Shown here piece after piece: positions 1 through 9,026 of a stretch of 62,441 bases of DNA (within the stretch, counting starts at the first letter, position 1; the number at the start of each line of letters is the position of its first letter). The stretch is from assembly GCF_026988655.1 (NCBI RefSeq), contig NZ_JALSKT010000018.1, forward strand, positions 1 to 62,441, written 5' to 3'. This DNA comes from Sulfurimonas sp. Its GTDB lineage: Bacteria; Campylobacterota; Campylobacteria; Campylobacterales; Sulfurimonadaceae. Both the position numbers and the translations under genes were made by a program. Below the pieces are notes generated by a model that was not told where the DNA came from, made no database searches, and saw only the letters and a program-made list of their open reading frames with translations.

Positions 1-8
1 AAAAATAA

Positions 9-578
9 ATGAATAACTCTTTAGAAAAATTTAACAGACTTGTTGATGCCCTGGGTGAACTCCCTACAATAGGAAAAAAGTCTGCCACAAGATTAGCATA
101 TTATATGATAATGAATGACACCTATGCTGGAATGAAAATCGCCCATGCTATTGAAGATGCTTTGGGAAGTTTGAAAAAGTGTTGTGAATGTGGTGGAATG
201 AGTGAAGATGAAATCTGTTATATTTGTAGTGATGAGTCTCGTGATACTACTTTGCTCTGTATAGTTGAAAATGCTAAAGATATCTTACTTTTAGAAGAAA
301 ATGGTTTGTTTGATGGAAAGTACTTTGTACTTGAAACTTTAGAGGAGTTGAGTATTTCACATTTAGAGGATATAGTAAAAAATGGTGTAACCGAAGTATT
401 GTTCGCTTTAACACCATCCATATCAAATGATGCTGTGATACTCTATATTGAGGATAAATTAAGCCAGTATGAGATAAACTTTTCTAAAATAGCGCAGGGT
501 GTACCTACGGGTGTAAGTTTGGAAAATATTGATTTACTTTCATTAACAAGAGCATTACAAGACAAGGTTAGGATTTAA
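9..578 (+). CDS. recR: Recombination mediator protein RecR
   Basis: RecR acts with RecF/RecO in loading RecA on gapped DNA. The 189-residue protein has the usual family length and layout: a helix-hairpin-helix at about 17-32 (LPTIGKKSATRL), a four-cysteine zinc finger (C58-x2-C61 and C70-x2-C73), then a Toprim domain at about 80-172 with the acidic ILLLEENG region. The C-terminal QGVPTG-SLENID segment matches the family. The start lies only 8 bases into the window, so its ribosome binding site cannot be judged. The stop codon directly abuts the pldA start, so the two genes are probably co-transcribed, although their functions are unrelated. Identification rests on motif recall and is secure. 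Confidence 0.95.
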   Translation: MNNSLEKFNRLVDALGELPTIGKKSATRLAYYMIMNDTYAGMKIAHAIEDALGSLKKCCECGGMSEDEICYICSDESRDTTLLCIVENAKDILLLEENGLFDGKYFVLETLEELSISHLEDIVKNGVTEVLFALTPSISNDAVILYIEDKLSQYEINFSKIAQGVPTGVSLENIDLLSLTRALQDKVRI

Positions 579-1472
579 ATGAAATCATTCATATTGTATA
601 TAAGTTTACTGTTATCAGTATTGCATGCGGAACAAATTTCTGATGCGACAAGAAGTAAAATTAATATTGTTGATATTAAAAATGATACGTCCAAAGAGAA
701 TGTGCAAAAATGGCTTAATAACTCTTTTGGTCTTCGTCCTTACAAAGCAAATTATCTTTTACCCTTCGGAATTGCAAATAAAAAATATATTAACCATAAA
801 TTAAATATTGTAGAATATGAACAGTATGAAGCTGAAATTCAGGTTAGTTTACAACTTGAAGTTTTTGAGGATATTTTTGGTTTAGGTGAAAAATATTCTT
901 TAGCATATACACAAGAAGCTTTCTGGCAGATCTATGTTGCATCTTCTCCGTTTAGAGAAAATTTATACAATCCTGAAGGTTTTGTTGTTTTTCCTATTAA
1001 TGATCAGAAATCAATATTTCAAATACGTTCATTAAAATTAGCGATTGCGCATAAATCAAACGGGCAACCAAATACCGAAGATGTGTTGGAATTTAATGGA
1101 TTTAATCTTTCAAAAAGTATAAATTATTTTTATACAACATTACGACTACAACATAATACACTTATTACAGATTTGACACTTTTAGCACCATTTCCAGGAA
1201 GTGGAAATTTAAGTGATAATCCTGATCTTATGAACTATCTAGGTTATACAGAAGCAAAGTTTACCTATTTTTATCACAAGCATATGTTTAGTATAATGGC
1301 ACGTGGTAACTTAGCAACCATGAAAGGAGCGACAGAAGCAACATATTCTTATCCTTTACGAAAAGACAAATCTTATTTGTATATAAAGTTTTTTAGTGGG
1401 TATGTAGAATCTTTAATAGACTATAATAAAAATATTTCAAAACTCTCAATAGGCTTTAGTTTTTCTAGATAA
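579..1472 (+). CDS. pldA: Outer membrane phospholipase A (OMPLA)
   Basis: Calcium-dependent outer membrane phospholipase that hydrolyses phospholipids mislocalised to the outer leaflet. Residues 1-17 form a signal peptide ending LHA. The OMPLA catalytic signature is visible: the segment LAYTQEAFWQ is followed by SSPFRENLYNPE, then AIAHKSNGQ with H158 and S160 as nucleophile pair, and N182 in a segment equivalent to the SWNRLYT region of the E. coli enzyme. The remainder is alternating beta-strand sequence typical of a 12-stranded barrel, and the C-terminus ends in an aromatic strand (LSIGFSFSR). The ATG follows the recR stop immediately, with a GGATTTAA leader sequence inside recR. In Campylobacter, PldA contributes to haemolysis; whether it does so here is unknown. 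Confidence 0.9.
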   Translation: MKSFILYISLLLSVLHAEQISDATRSKINIVDIKNDTSKENVQKWLNNSFGLRPYKANYLLPFGIANKKYINHKLNIVEYEQYEAEIQVSLQLEVFEDIFGLGEKYSLAYTQEAFWQIYVASSPFRENLYNPEGFVVFPINDQKSIFQIRSLKLAIAHKSNGQPNTEDVLEFNGFNLSKSINYFYTTLRLQHNTLITDLTLLAPFPGSGNLSDNPDLMNYLGYTEAKFTYFYHKHMFSIMARGNLATMKGATEATYSYPLRKDKSYLYIKFFSGYVESLIDYNKNISKLSIGFSFSR

Positions 1473-1477
1473 GCTTT

Positions 1478-2269
1478 TTAAAGTTGAAAACTTTTTTTCA
1501 TTTCTCTTTGTATATCTTCTGTTTTTAGTTTATGGTTGGTAAAAAGCTCATTTGCTAAAACTCCTTGACCAAGGAGCATATCAGCACCATCTTTATAAGT
1601 TTTGTTCATCTTTTTTGCCATTTGTAAAAAAGGTGTCATTTTTCCATAAATCGCATCAGCCACATAGTTTGTGTTACTTAGTATCTCTTGTGTAAGCTCT
1701 TTTGGTGCGGGAAGATTCTCGTCTTTAAGACCAGCACTTGTTGTATTTACTACAAGGTCATATTGCTGCGTTTGAAAGTTGTCCCAAGTATAACACTCGC
1801 AAGGCATTTGTTTAAAATCTGCTAATCGTGCAGCACTTCTATTGAGTAGAGAGACTTTGATATTGTCTTGTAAAAATCGAGCGACAAGCGCTCTTGCTGT
1901 TCCTCCTGCACCAATAACCAAAATATTTTCAATTTTTTTAAACTCTTTGATAGCATACATAAACCCATCTGCATCTGTGTTGTATCCGATAAGTTTTCCG
2001 TTCTCATTGACTAGAGTATTAACAACTCCAACTGTTTTTGCAAAACCTCTCACTTCATCACAGGCATCAAACGCAGCTTCTTTATGCGGTACTGTAACAT
2101 TGGCTCCACTTAAATGAAGTGCAAAAAATGTCTCTTTTAACTTCTTTGCATCTTCTAAAAATGTACGAGTATAGCAAGCTTTATAGTTGAGATTTTGAAA
2201 AACAGCGTTGTGCATAAGTGGACTTCTTGAGTGCGAAACAGGGTTTCCAAAGATTGAAAAAAGTTGCAT
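1478..2269 (-). CDS. aroE: Shikimate dehydrogenase
   Basis: NADPH-dependent reduction of 3-dehydroshikimate to shikimate in the chorismate pathway. The 263-residue protein has the substrate-binding N-terminus (GNPVSHSRSPLMHN), the catalytic lysine K63 in NVTVPHK and aspartate D99 in NTDADGF, and the dinucleotide motif GAGGTARA at about 120-127 with NRS after it. Its ATG overlaps the trpE stop by one base (TAATG), so it is translationally coupled to trpE; both belong to aromatic amino acid synthesis. In Campylobacter jejuni aroE also follows the SPOR-protein gene, so trpE appears inserted into a conserved order here (gene order recalled, not searched). Confidence 0.95.
   Translation of the reverse strand: MQLFSIFGNPVSHSRSPLMHNAVFQNLNYKACYTRTFLEDAKKLKETFFALHLSGANVTVPHKEAAFDACDEVRGFAKTVGVVNTLVNENGKLIGYNTDADGFMYAIKEFKKIENILVIGAGGTARALVARFLQDNIKVSLLNRSAARLADFKQMPCECYTWDNFQTQQYDLVVNTTSAGLKDENLPAPKELTQEILSNTNYVADAIYGKMTPFLQMAKKMNKTYKDGADMLLGQGVLANELFTNHKLKTEDIQREMKKSFQL
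1480..1498 (+). terminator. Candidate intrinsic terminator after pldA
   Basis: Short hairpin AAAGTT-gaa-AACTTT followed by four T residues, lying inside the 3' end of the convergent aroE gene. The stem is only 6 bp and AT-rich, so this is a modest prediction. Confidence 0.4.
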
Positions 2270-3678
2270 TAAATTTTATCCAAATCTTCTAACGAATGGA
2301 TAAGAGCACCGAGTTTATTATTTACTTCAAGGTACTCAAGTTCTTTTACACTATCTGCTACTACACCAGCACCAGCTTGTAATATAACTTTATCCTCTTT
2401 AACCATTGCAGTTCGGATAGTGATAGCACTGTCCATATTACCATCAAATCCAAAGTATCCAATACTTCCGCTGTAAAAACCACGCTTAATACCTTCATAC
2501 TCAGCGATAAGCTCCATAGCGCGAATTTTTGGTGCACCGGTCATTGTTCCAGCTGTAAAGGTTGCCATAAAAAGATCAAACATATCTTTATCTTCTTGAA
2601 GGTTAGCAACAACATCAGAAACGATATGCATAACATGAGAAAATCTTTCGATATGCATCATATCTTGGACTTGGACACTACCTGTTTTAGCTACACGTCC
2701 AACATCATTACGACCTAGGTCAATAAGCATTAAATGCTCTGCTAACTCTTTAGGATCAGCTAAAAGTTCAGCTTCAAGCTCCATATCTCTTTGTTTAGTG
2801 TCTCCACGTTTTCTTGTACCCGCAATTGGACGAAGAAGAATCTCACCCTCAGTAAGTCTTACCATTACTTCAGGAGAAGAACCAACTATACTAAAAGCTT
2901 CATACTCCATCAAGAACATATAAGGAGAAGGGTTTTTGGTGCGTAAAATACGGTAGAAACTAAAAGGATCAACTTTTATATGACGTGTAAAACGATTTGT
3001 CATCAGTATTTGAAAAACATCACCACTTTTTATCATCTCTTTTGATTTATCTATCATCTCAAAAAACTTTTTCTTGGAGTGTGCAAAAGTTCCTTTGTCG
3101 GTACCAATGTTGTATATATGTTCTTTATAAGTATAGGTACCTTTAAGATTTGTCTCAAGAAAATCAAATTTTTCACTGTACTCTTTAAGTGTGGAGATAA
3201 GAGTGATTTGATGATTTTTATGTGAATAAACAAGGACTATTTTTGGAAGTATTAAATCTAAGTCTGGTGTGTGTAGTTCATCTTCTAAACTATTCATAAA
3301 TGTTTGAAGTTTTGGTTCAAACACTTTCACCATATCGTATCCGATATAACCTATAAAACCATCAACATAGCCTACGTTCAAATCTTTTGTAGCTTGTTTG
3401 TAAGCAGAAGTATTGATTTGAGCATAGTATTCTTTTAAAAAGTCAAAAGGATTTTTTTCTATTTTAAAAGTTGTTCCTTCTTTATCCGTATAAATAGTTT
3501 TATCATCTTTATACTGTAGTCTTTCTCTTGCACCAATACAGATAAAACTATAATTCCCTTCACTTTGTCCAGCACTTTCAAAGAGATAACTTATTTCATT
3601 AGGAAATAACTCTTTCATTTTTGAGTAGACAGCAATAGGCGCAAGCTGATCTAATGTAAATTGGTCTGAATATATCAA
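2269..3678 (-). CDS. trpE: Anthranilate synthase component I
   Basis: Chorismate-utilising enzyme making anthranilate with a glutamine amidotransferase partner (TrpG, not in this window). The 469 residues include the N-terminal YLFESA motif, equivalent to the LLES tryptophan feedback site, and the C-terminal chorismate-binding core: LLRPIAGTRKRG, LIDLGRNDVGRV, TFTAGTMTGAPKIRAMEL and LQAGAGVVADS. The feedback motif favours TrpE over PabB. It sits 14 bp after the SPOR gene stop and overlaps aroE by one base. TrpE separated from the other trp genes is common in this phylum. Confidence 0.9.
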   Translation of the reverse strand: MIYSDQFTLDQLAPIAVYSKMKELFPNEISYLFESAGQSEGNYSFICIGARERLQYKDDKTIYTDKEGTTFKIEKNPFDFLKEYYAQINTSAYKQATKDLNVGYVDGFIGYIGYDMVKVFEPKLQTFMNSLEDELHTPDLDLILPKIVLVYSHKNHQITLISTLKEYSEKFDFLETNLKGTYTYKEHIYNIGTDKGTFAHSKKKFFEMIDKSKEMIKSGDVFQILMTNRFTRHIKVDPFSFYRILRTKNPSPYMFLMEYEAFSIVGSSPEVMVRLTEGEILLRPIAGTRKRGDTKQRDMELEAELLADPKELAEHLMLIDLGRNDVGRVAKTGSVQVQDMMHIERFSHVMHIVSDVVANLQEDKDMFDLFMATFTAGTMTGAPKIRAMELIAEYEGIKRGFYSGSIGYFGFDGNMDSAITIRTAMVKEDKVILQAGAGVVADSVKELEYLEVNNKLGALIHSLEDLDKI

Positions 3679-3692
3679 ATCTAAGCCTATTA

Positions 3693-4352
3693 TTAGAGTT
3701 TTACTAAAAATGCACCAGGTTCAACTTTTGAACGAAGTACTTTTTTAGCATTATTTGCATCTTTTAGTGAATTAAATGGACCCACTAAAACTTTGTTTAC
3801 ATTTTTTACTTTATGATAACTATATTTATACCCTAGATTAGATATTGAATTTAAAAACTTTTTATTAGGTGTGTATTTTGAGAATGACCCAACTTGGATA
3901 AAATAGACTCCACTTTTTTGTGTAGGAGTTTTTGCTTTTTTCATAGGTTTTGTAGCTGTATGAGTTACGGCTACTTCTTTTTTATGTACTTTTTTTACAG
4001 GAGTCATTACTGTTTGTGTAACTTCTGTATTATCACTACTTTGCTCTTTGAGTTTTTGAACGACTTTATCCAATTCTTGAGATGGTGTTTCATTGTCTTG
4101 AATAACTTCAACTTCTTCAAATAGAGGCTCTTTTTCAAGCTCTGTGTTAGCAGTTTGTTGTGCTTTAGGCTCAGGAGGAATGACAGCTTGAGGTAAATTA
4201 TTTGTTCCATTTGAATTGATAGAATTCATAAGCATAACGACTACGATGAGAACAACTCCTAGTGTAGCGATTGCTAAAATAATTTTTTTATTAGAATTAG
4301 ATGAGCCGCTTTTGTTTAATACAATATCACTTAGTTCGTTTTTATCTTCCAT
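3693..4352 (-). CDS. SPOR-domain inner membrane protein
   Basis: A bitopic protein of 219 residues: a short cytoplasmic N-terminus, one membrane segment at about 24-44 (KKIILAIATLGVVLIVVVML), a low-complexity Pro/Thr/Lys-rich periplasmic linker, and a C-terminal SPOR domain from about 146 (SGVYFIQVGSFSKY) to the end (GAFLVKL). SPOR domains bind glycan strands lacking stem peptides at division sites, so a role at the septum is likely. The start is supported by AGGATAAATT before the ATG. Campylobacter jejuni has a similar protein just before aroE. Confidence 0.8.
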   Translation of the reverse strand: MEDKNELSDIVLNKSGSSNSNKKIILAIATLGVVLIVVVMLMNSINSNGTNNLPQAVIPPEPKAQQTANTELEKEPLFEEVEVIQDNETPSQELDKVVQKLKEQSSDNTEVTQTVMTPVKKVHKKEVAVTHTATKPMKKAKTPTQKSGVYFIQVGSFSKYTPNKKFLNSISNLGYKYSYHKVKNVNKVLVGPFNSLKDANNAKKVLRSKVEPGAFLVKL

Positions 4353-4377
4353 AATTTATCCTCAAATTTAGATTTAG

Positions 4378-4920
4378 TTACATATGCTTTGACCATGAAG
4401 CACCACGCTCTTTAGCATAGACTTCATAGGGAAGAGTTAATATATTGTACTCATCCGGCATATCATTGTTTGGAAACATTCTCCATTGTTTTGGTTGTTT
4501 CGCAGCTAACTTCATACTAATCATTTTACCAAGCTGAATAGCCTCTTGAAGTGTTGTATGACCTTTATGGATATAAAGATGCAAGTGACCTTTTGTTTTT
4601 GTCTCATAAGCCGTAAAGTTTATATATCCCTCTTCACGAAGCAAGAGTTGTGCCTTATGATAAAACCTTTCAGGATCTCGACCATTGTAGTCGATCACGA
4701 TATTTTCTACAATACCTTTTTTATCAACTACTGAGTGAGCGATTGTTACTTCACCTTTAATATGCTTATTAATGAGGGATTGATTTAAAGGTTCATTTAT
4801 CTTTTCAAACTTATTATAAAAAGTTCGCCCTTTAAAGGTTATCTTATTTACTACTGAATCTCTTTTAATCCAGTAGTGATCACTTGTCATTTTAATAAGT
4901 TTTAAATCCATTGCAGTCAT
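4378..4920 (-). CDS. DUF1882-family conserved protein
   Basis: A 180-residue soluble protein that I recognise as the Campylobacterota-restricted DUF1882 family, found next to glyA in Campylobacter jejuni. Function unknown. The central segment [12 protein letters not shown] (D77, D82) followed by [14 protein letters not shown] (H112, H114) resembles the acidic and S-x-H strand motifs of archaeo-eukaryotic primase folds; this is my inference only. The start chosen is the first ATG, which has AAGG 8 bases upstream; a second Met is at residue 4. It lies 9 bp after glyA and 25 bp before the SPOR gene, so it shares their transcript. Confidence 0.7.
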   Translation of the reverse strand: MTAMDLKLIKMTSDHYWIKRDSVVNKITFKGRTFYNKFEKINEPLNQSLINKHIKGEVTIAHSVVDKKGIVENIVIDYNGRDPERFYHKAQLLLREEGYINFTAYETKTKGHLHLYIHKGHTTLQEAIQLGKMISMKLAAKQPKQWRMFPNNDMPDEYNILTLPYEVYAKERGASWSKHM

Positions 4921-4929
4921 AAAAAAACC

Positions 4930-6177
4930 TTAGTATGTTGCTTGGTTATAGATTACGAATTTATGCGCTAAATCTCTGAGCTCAAGTTTTATCTTTGCTT
5001 GTAGTTCAGTGTTATTGATATCATCAAGAACATCAGCCATTTTATTTGCAATTAACTCAAATTCAGGCTCTTTCATCCCTCTAGATGTAAGTGCTGGAGA
5101 ACCTACACGTATTCCTGAGGTAACAAATGGACTTCTTGTCTCACCAGGTACAGTGTTTTTGTTTACTGTAATACCTGCATTTCCAAGTGCTGCATCAGCT
5201 TCCTTCCCAGAAATTTCAGTACCTACAAATGAAACAAGCACAAGATGATTATCAGTTCCGCCCGATACTACATCATACCCACGTTTCATAAGTACATCAG
5301 CTAAAACTGCTGCGTTTGCTTTTACTTGTTTAGCATAATCCTTCCATGCAGGAGAAAGGTTGTATTTAAAACCAACCGCTTTTGCTGCAATAACATGAAC
5401 AAGTGGTCCACCTTGTAGAGCTGGGAAAATTGCAGAATTTATTTTCTTTGCAATATCTTCATCATTTGTCATTATCATACCACCACGAGGGCCTGCAAGT
5501 GTTTTGTGTGTTGTTGTTGTTACAACGTGCGCATGAGGAAATGGGCTAGGGTGTTCTCCTGCTGCTACAAGTCCAGCGATATGTGCAATATCAGCAAATA
5601 AAATTGCGCCAACTTCATCAGCTATCTCACGAAATTTTGCAAAGTCAATTTCCCTTGCATAAGCAGAAGCACCACAAACGATAATCTTTGGTTGTACTAT
5701 TTTTGCAATATCTAAAACTCTATCGTAGTTGATACGACCATCTAGCTCAACTCCATAAGTGAAACTAGAGTAATTTTTACCTGAAAAACTGGGCTTTGAA
5801 CCATGAGTTAAGTGACCACCGTGACTTAAATCCATACCTAAGAGTTTGTCACCAGCCTTTAAAAGTGCTGCATAAACTGCACCATTGGCTTGACTTCCTG
5901 AGTGTGGTTGTACATTTGCATATTTGCATCCAAAAAGCTCACATGCTCTATCTATTGCTAGCTGCTCAACACTATCTGCATGTTCACAACCACCGTAGTA
6001 GCGTTTTGCAGGATAACCCTCTGCATATTTGTTCGTAAACACAGAACCCATTGCTTCCATTACTGCGGGAAGAGTAAAGTTCTCAGATGCAATCATCTCT
6101 AAGTGGTCAGTTTGTCTCTCTAGCTCTTTTTCGCATAAGTTATAAACTTCTTCATCGTACTCTTTTAAAAAACTCAT
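4930..6177 (-). CDS. glyA: Serine hydroxymethyltransferase
   Basis: PLP enzyme interconverting serine and glycine with tetrahydrofolate, the main one-carbon source. The 415 residues carry the N-terminal [11 protein letters not shown] and [16 protein letters not shown] motifs, the [10 protein letters not shown] loop and the PLP lysine K225 in [14 protein letters not shown]. Length is standard. AAGGATTTTTATACC precedes the ATG. It heads a leftward run glyA-DUF1882-SPOR-trpE-aroE, and its promoter is divergent from that of the desulforubrerythrin gene. Confidence 0.97.
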   Translation of the reverse strand: MSFLKEYDEEVYNLCEKELERQTDHLEMIASENFTLPAVMEAMGSVFTNKYAEGYPAKRYYGGCEHADSVEQLAIDRACELFGCKYANVQPHSGSQANGAVYAALLKAGDKLLGMDLSHGGHLTHGSKPSFSGKNYSSFTYGVELDGRINYDRVLDIAKIVQPKIIVCGASAYAREIDFAKFREIADEVGAILFADIAHIAGLVAAGEHPSPFPHAHVVTTTTHKTLAGPRGGMIMTNDEDIAKKINSAIFPALQGGPLVHVIAAKAVGFKYNLSPAWKDYAKQVKANAAVLADVLMKRGYDVVSGGTDNHLVLVSFVGTEISGKEADAALGNAGITVNKNTVPGETRSPFVTSGIRVGSPALTSRGMKEPEFELIANKMADVLDDINNTELQAKIKLELRDLAHKFVIYNQATY

Positions 6178-6204
6178 GGTATAAAAATCCTTATAAAATT
6201 AAAA

Positions 6205-6303
6205 ATATTATCATTGTACTAAAAATATAATAATATTGTTCTGAATAAAAACAATATAATGGATAATAATTTTCCTTTAAGTTTACTTATGTAATAATGA
6301 TTG
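6205..6303. promoter_or_regulatory. Divergent glyA / desulforubrerythrin control region with dyad
   Basis: For glyA (- strand) an extended -10, TGATAATAT, reads leftward over about 6205-6213. For the rightward gene there is TATAAT at 6255-6260 and a second possible -10, TGTAATAAT, near 6290. An inverted repeat TAATATTGTT (6231-6240) and AACAATAT (6250-6257), with a 9-base centre, overlaps the first rightward -10. Its position suggests an operator for a redox or metal regulator (PerR/Fur-like), but the sequence does not match a consensus I know with certainty. Confidence 0.45.
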
Positions 6304-6330
6304 AAATAATCGTCAAATAAAGGATATGAA

Positions 6331-6987
6331 ATGAGACAGTATGAAACGTATACGTGTGAGATATGTGGGAATGTAGTTGAAGTACAAAACGTGGGTGGTG
6401 GGGAGCTTTATTGTTGTGGTCAAGCTATGAAAATGGATACTGAAAATCTTACCTTGGTTAATTTGATGAAGGCTTTTGCAGGAGAGTCACAAGCAAGAAA
6501 TAAATATGAATTTTATGCAAAAGTAGCGCAAAAAGAAGGGTATCGTGATATTGCCGCACATTTTCAAAGAGCTGCTAATAATGAAAAAACGCATGCAAAA
6601 CTGCAGTTGGCACTTCATAATCGAATAAAATATGAAAGAGAAAATAATTTTGGCTCAACAGAAGAAAATCTTCAAGATGCTATAAATGGAGAGCATTATG
6701 AAAATCAAAGTATGTATCCTGATTTTGCAGCGATAGCAAAAGCTGAGGGGGATAAAGAGGCTGCGGCACTCTTTACTGCCATAGGTAAAGTAGAAATTGA
6801 GCATGAAAAAATGTATAGAATGTTACTAGAGCGATTAACTACAGGACATGAATTTGAGGGTGAACTAGAAGAAGCTTGGATTTGTGAAGTGTGTGGGCAT
6901 GTTCATTATGGGAAAAAACCGCCGAAAAAATGTCCTGTTTGTAAACATCCTCAGGAATATTTTTCAAGACTTATTGAAAGTAAATAA
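6331..6987 (+). CDS. Desulforubrerythrin (peroxide-reducing)
   Basis: A 218-residue cytoplasmic non-haem iron protein with three modules. First, an N-terminal desulforedoxin-like iron site (C9-x2-C12 and C28-C29, in CEICGN and LYCCGQ). Second, a central four-helix rubrerythrin diiron domain at about 38-170 (GESQARNKYEFYAK, NEKTHA, EIEHEKMY). Third, a C-terminal rubredoxin at about 180-215 (CEVCGHVHYG and CPVCKHP). This order matches the Campylobacter jejuni protein called Rrc or desulforubrerythrin, which reduces hydrogen peroxide. AAAGGATATGAA precedes the start. It lies between lysS and glyA, which are neighbours in Campylobacter, so it is an insertion into a conserved block. Confidence 0.9.
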   Translation: MRQYETYTCEICGNVVEVQNVGGGELYCCGQAMKMDTENLTLVNLMKAFAGESQARNKYEFYAKVAQKEGYRDIAAHFQRAANNEKTHAKLQLALHNRIKYERENNFGSTEENLQDAINGEHYENQSMYPDFAAIAKAEGDKEAAALFTAIGKVEIEHEKMYRMLLERLTTGHEFEGELEEAWICEVCGHVHYGKKPPKKCPVCKHPQEYFSRLIESK

Positions 6988-7012
6988 GGAAAAAGCTTTT
7001 TAAGCTTCTTCC
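6988..7012 (+). terminator. Hairpin ending the desulforubrerythrin gene
   Basis: GGAAAAAGCTT-ttt-AAGCTTcTTCC forms a 10-of-11-bp stem just after the stop codon. It overlaps the last codons of convergent lysS, so it can serve both transcripts. No long T run follows on the + strand. Confidence 0.5.
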
Positions 7013-8520
7013 TCTTCTGATTCATTAGCAGTATTTAGTACTGGTTTCATGGCTGGAAATAAGATAACATCGCGAATGCTAGCTTCATTTGTGAGTAGCA
7101 TTACAAGTCTGTCAATTCCAATACCTTGTCCAGCTGTTGGTGCCATACCATAGCTAAGTGCTTCAACGAAATCACTATCCATCTCATGTGCTTCATCATC
7201 TCCACTATCTTTTGCTGCCATTTGACCTTCAAAACGTGAAAGTTGATCAATAGGATCATTTAACTCACTAAAAGCATTGGCAATTTCTCGACCTGCGATA
7301 AATAATTCGAATCGTTCTGTTATTTCAGAATTTTCATCATTTCTTCTTGCAAGCGGAGAAATCTCAACTGGGTACTCTGTAATAAAAGTAGGGTCAATAA
7401 GTTTTTCTTCAACAAACTCATCAAAGAGTTCCCCTTGCAGTTGTCCAAGATTCATTCCTGGTTTCACTGTTAAGCCTTTTTCTTTTAGATACGTGATGAT
7501 TTTTTCTTTATTTTGCGTAACATCTGCAGGAACACCTCCGATAGTAGTTAAAGACTCTATGAGTGGAATTTCTTGAAAATTATCAAAGTTTACTTCCATA
7601 TCTCCATATGGAAGAAGTGTAGGCAGATTTAAATGATCAAAAAGGTATCTAAAATACTCTTTTGTAATTTCGATTAAATCTTTATATGTTTTATATGCCC
7701 AGTAAAATTCTATAGAAGTAAATTCAGGATTATGTGTTGCATCCATTCCCTCATTTCTAAAATTACGATTAATTTCAAAAACAGCCTCAAATCCACCGAC
7801 AATCAATCTTTTTAAGTAAAGCTCAGGTGCAATTCTTAGATATCTATCAACTCCAAGTGCATTATGATGTGTTACAAAAGGTTTTGCATTTGCTCCACCA
7901 GCGATAGGATGCATCATTGGTGTTTCAACTTCTAAGAAACCTTTCTCTTCAAAGAAATGGCGTGTTAATGAAATGACGCGAGAGCGGATTTGAAATGTTT
8001 TTCTTACTTCTGAGTTCATGATCAAATCAAGATATCGTTTTCTATAGCGTATCTCTTTGTCAGTAATTCCATGAAATTTTTCAGGAAGTGGATTGATAGA
8101 TTTTGTTAAAATCTTAAGAGTGTCAGCATGAAGTGAAAGTTCGCCTTTTCCTGTTACAAAAGGATAACCACCAATCTCAATAATATCACCAACTTCAATA
8201 TTTTTTTTAAATATAGTATTGTAAAAATTTTCAGGAAGGTTGTCGCGGGCAACATAAATTTGTAACATACCGCTTTCATCTTCTATCTTAACAAAACTCG
8301 CTTTTCCCATGATACGTAAAAACTTTATACGTCCACTAACAATGTAGTGACGCTTTTCATCTCTTTTATCTTCTAGGTCAACAATATCAGAATTTACATT
8401 TAAAAATTTTTCTATCGTCGTATTTCTTTTTGAATCATTTGAATAAGGATTATATCCTGCATCTTTTAGAACTTGTGCTTTTTCGATTCTTTGTTGTATA
8501 TATTTATTATCAAATAACAA
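7000..8520 (-). CDS. lysS: Lysyl-tRNA synthetase (class II)
   Basis: Charges tRNA-Lys. An N-terminal OB fold ([19 protein letters not shown]) is followed by the class II catalytic core: motif 2 [18 protein letters not shown] and motif 3 [12 protein letters not shown] place the start at a TTG (8520), giving 506 residues, the normal bacterial length, because AAGGA lies 7 bases upstream. A longer in-frame ATG at 8580 would overlap fur by 35 bp and add a Lys-rich tail not typical of the family. Order fur-lysS matches Campylobacter jejuni. Confidence 0.93.
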   Translation of the reverse strand: MLFDNKYIQQRIEKAQVLKDAGYNPYSNDSKRNTTIEKFLNVNSDIVDLEDKRDEKRHYIVSGRIKFLRIMGKASFVKIEDESGMLQIYVARDNLPENFYNTIFKKNIEVGDIIEIGGYPFVTGKGELSLHADTLKILTKSINPLPEKFHGITDKEIRYRKRYLDLIMNSEVRKTFQIRSRVISLTRHFFEEKGFLEVETPMMHPIAGGANAKPFVTHHNALGVDRYLRIAPELYLKRLIVGGFEAVFEINRNFRNEGMDATHNPEFTSIEFYWAYKTYKDLIEITKEYFRYLFDHLNLPTLLPYGDMEVNFDNFQEIPLIESLTTIGGVPADVTQNKEKIITYLKEKGLTVKPGMNLGQLQGELFDEFVEEKLIDPTFITEYPVEISPLARRNDENSEITERFELFIAGREIANAFSELNDPIDQLSRFEGQMAAKDSGDDEAHEMDSDFVEALSYGMAPTAGQGIGIDRLVMLLTNEASIRDVILFPAMKPVLNTANESEEEEA

Positions 8521-8545
8521 TAATTTTTCCTTCTTTATAAGTTTA

Positions 8546-9025
8546 TTATTTTTTTTCTTGACACTCTTTACAGATACCATAGATCTGCATAGAGTGGTCG
8601 AGCATTTTAAAATTGAGTTTTTCTGTTATGGCATGTTGACGTTTTTCAATCTCTGAGTCAACAAACTCAGTAATTTGTCCACACTCTGTACAGATAAGAT
8701 GATCATGATGTTCTTTTGCGCCAAGTTCATACTTTTTACCTTGTGCCCCAAAAGACAGGGATGTGACTATGTTTGATTCTTCAAGAAGAGAAAGCGTTCT
8801 ATATACAGTGGCAATACCGGTTTTTAAGTCAGGATATTTACTTTGAATAAGATTATGCAGTGCCTCAGGTGTTAGATGTTCGTCAGAATTATACAAAGTT
8901 TCTAAAATAACTTCACGTTGAATAGTGAACTTGAAATTATTCTTCTTTAACAGTTGTTTAAAATCATTGAGTAACTCTTCGTATTTAACAGTTTTATCAT
9001 GAAAGTCAGTTGTAATATCAGGCAT
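8546..9025 (-). CDS. fur: Ferric uptake regulator Fur
   Basis: Iron-responsive repressor of 159 residues. A winged-helix DNA-binding domain at about 20-90 ([27 protein letters not shown]) is followed by a dimerisation domain with the metal ligands HHDH at 106-109 and two structural zinc pairs, C112-x2-C115 (ICTECGQ) and C152-x2-C155 (ICKEC). The Campylobacter-type Fur signature [11 protein letters not shown] is present, which favours Fur over PerR. It lies 1 bp after cvpA and 25 bp before lysS in a probable four-gene leftward operon, so it may also be read from the promoter of the GGDEF gene. Confidence 0.93.
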   Translation of the reverse strand: MPDITTDFHDKTVKYEELLNDFKQLLKKNNFKFTIQREVILETLYNSDEHLTPEALHNLIQSKYPDLKTGIATVYRTLSLLEESNIVTSLSFGAQGKKYELGAKEHHDHLICTECGQITEFVDSEIEKRQHAITEKLNFKMLDHSMQIYGICKECQEKK

Positions 9026-9026
9026 T

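Noticed and set aside
1842-2117. Open frame opposite aroE, and many similar long frames opposite trpE, lysS, polA, glyA and the flavoprotein gene
   Set aside because: They are antisense shadows of strongly coding genes with low-complexity Ser/Leu/Phe-rich translations and no ribosome binding sites.
8521-8580. Longer ATG start for lysS
   Set aside because: It overlaps fur by 35 bp, adds a low-complexity Lys-rich tail and lacks the AAGGA that precedes the TTG at 8520.
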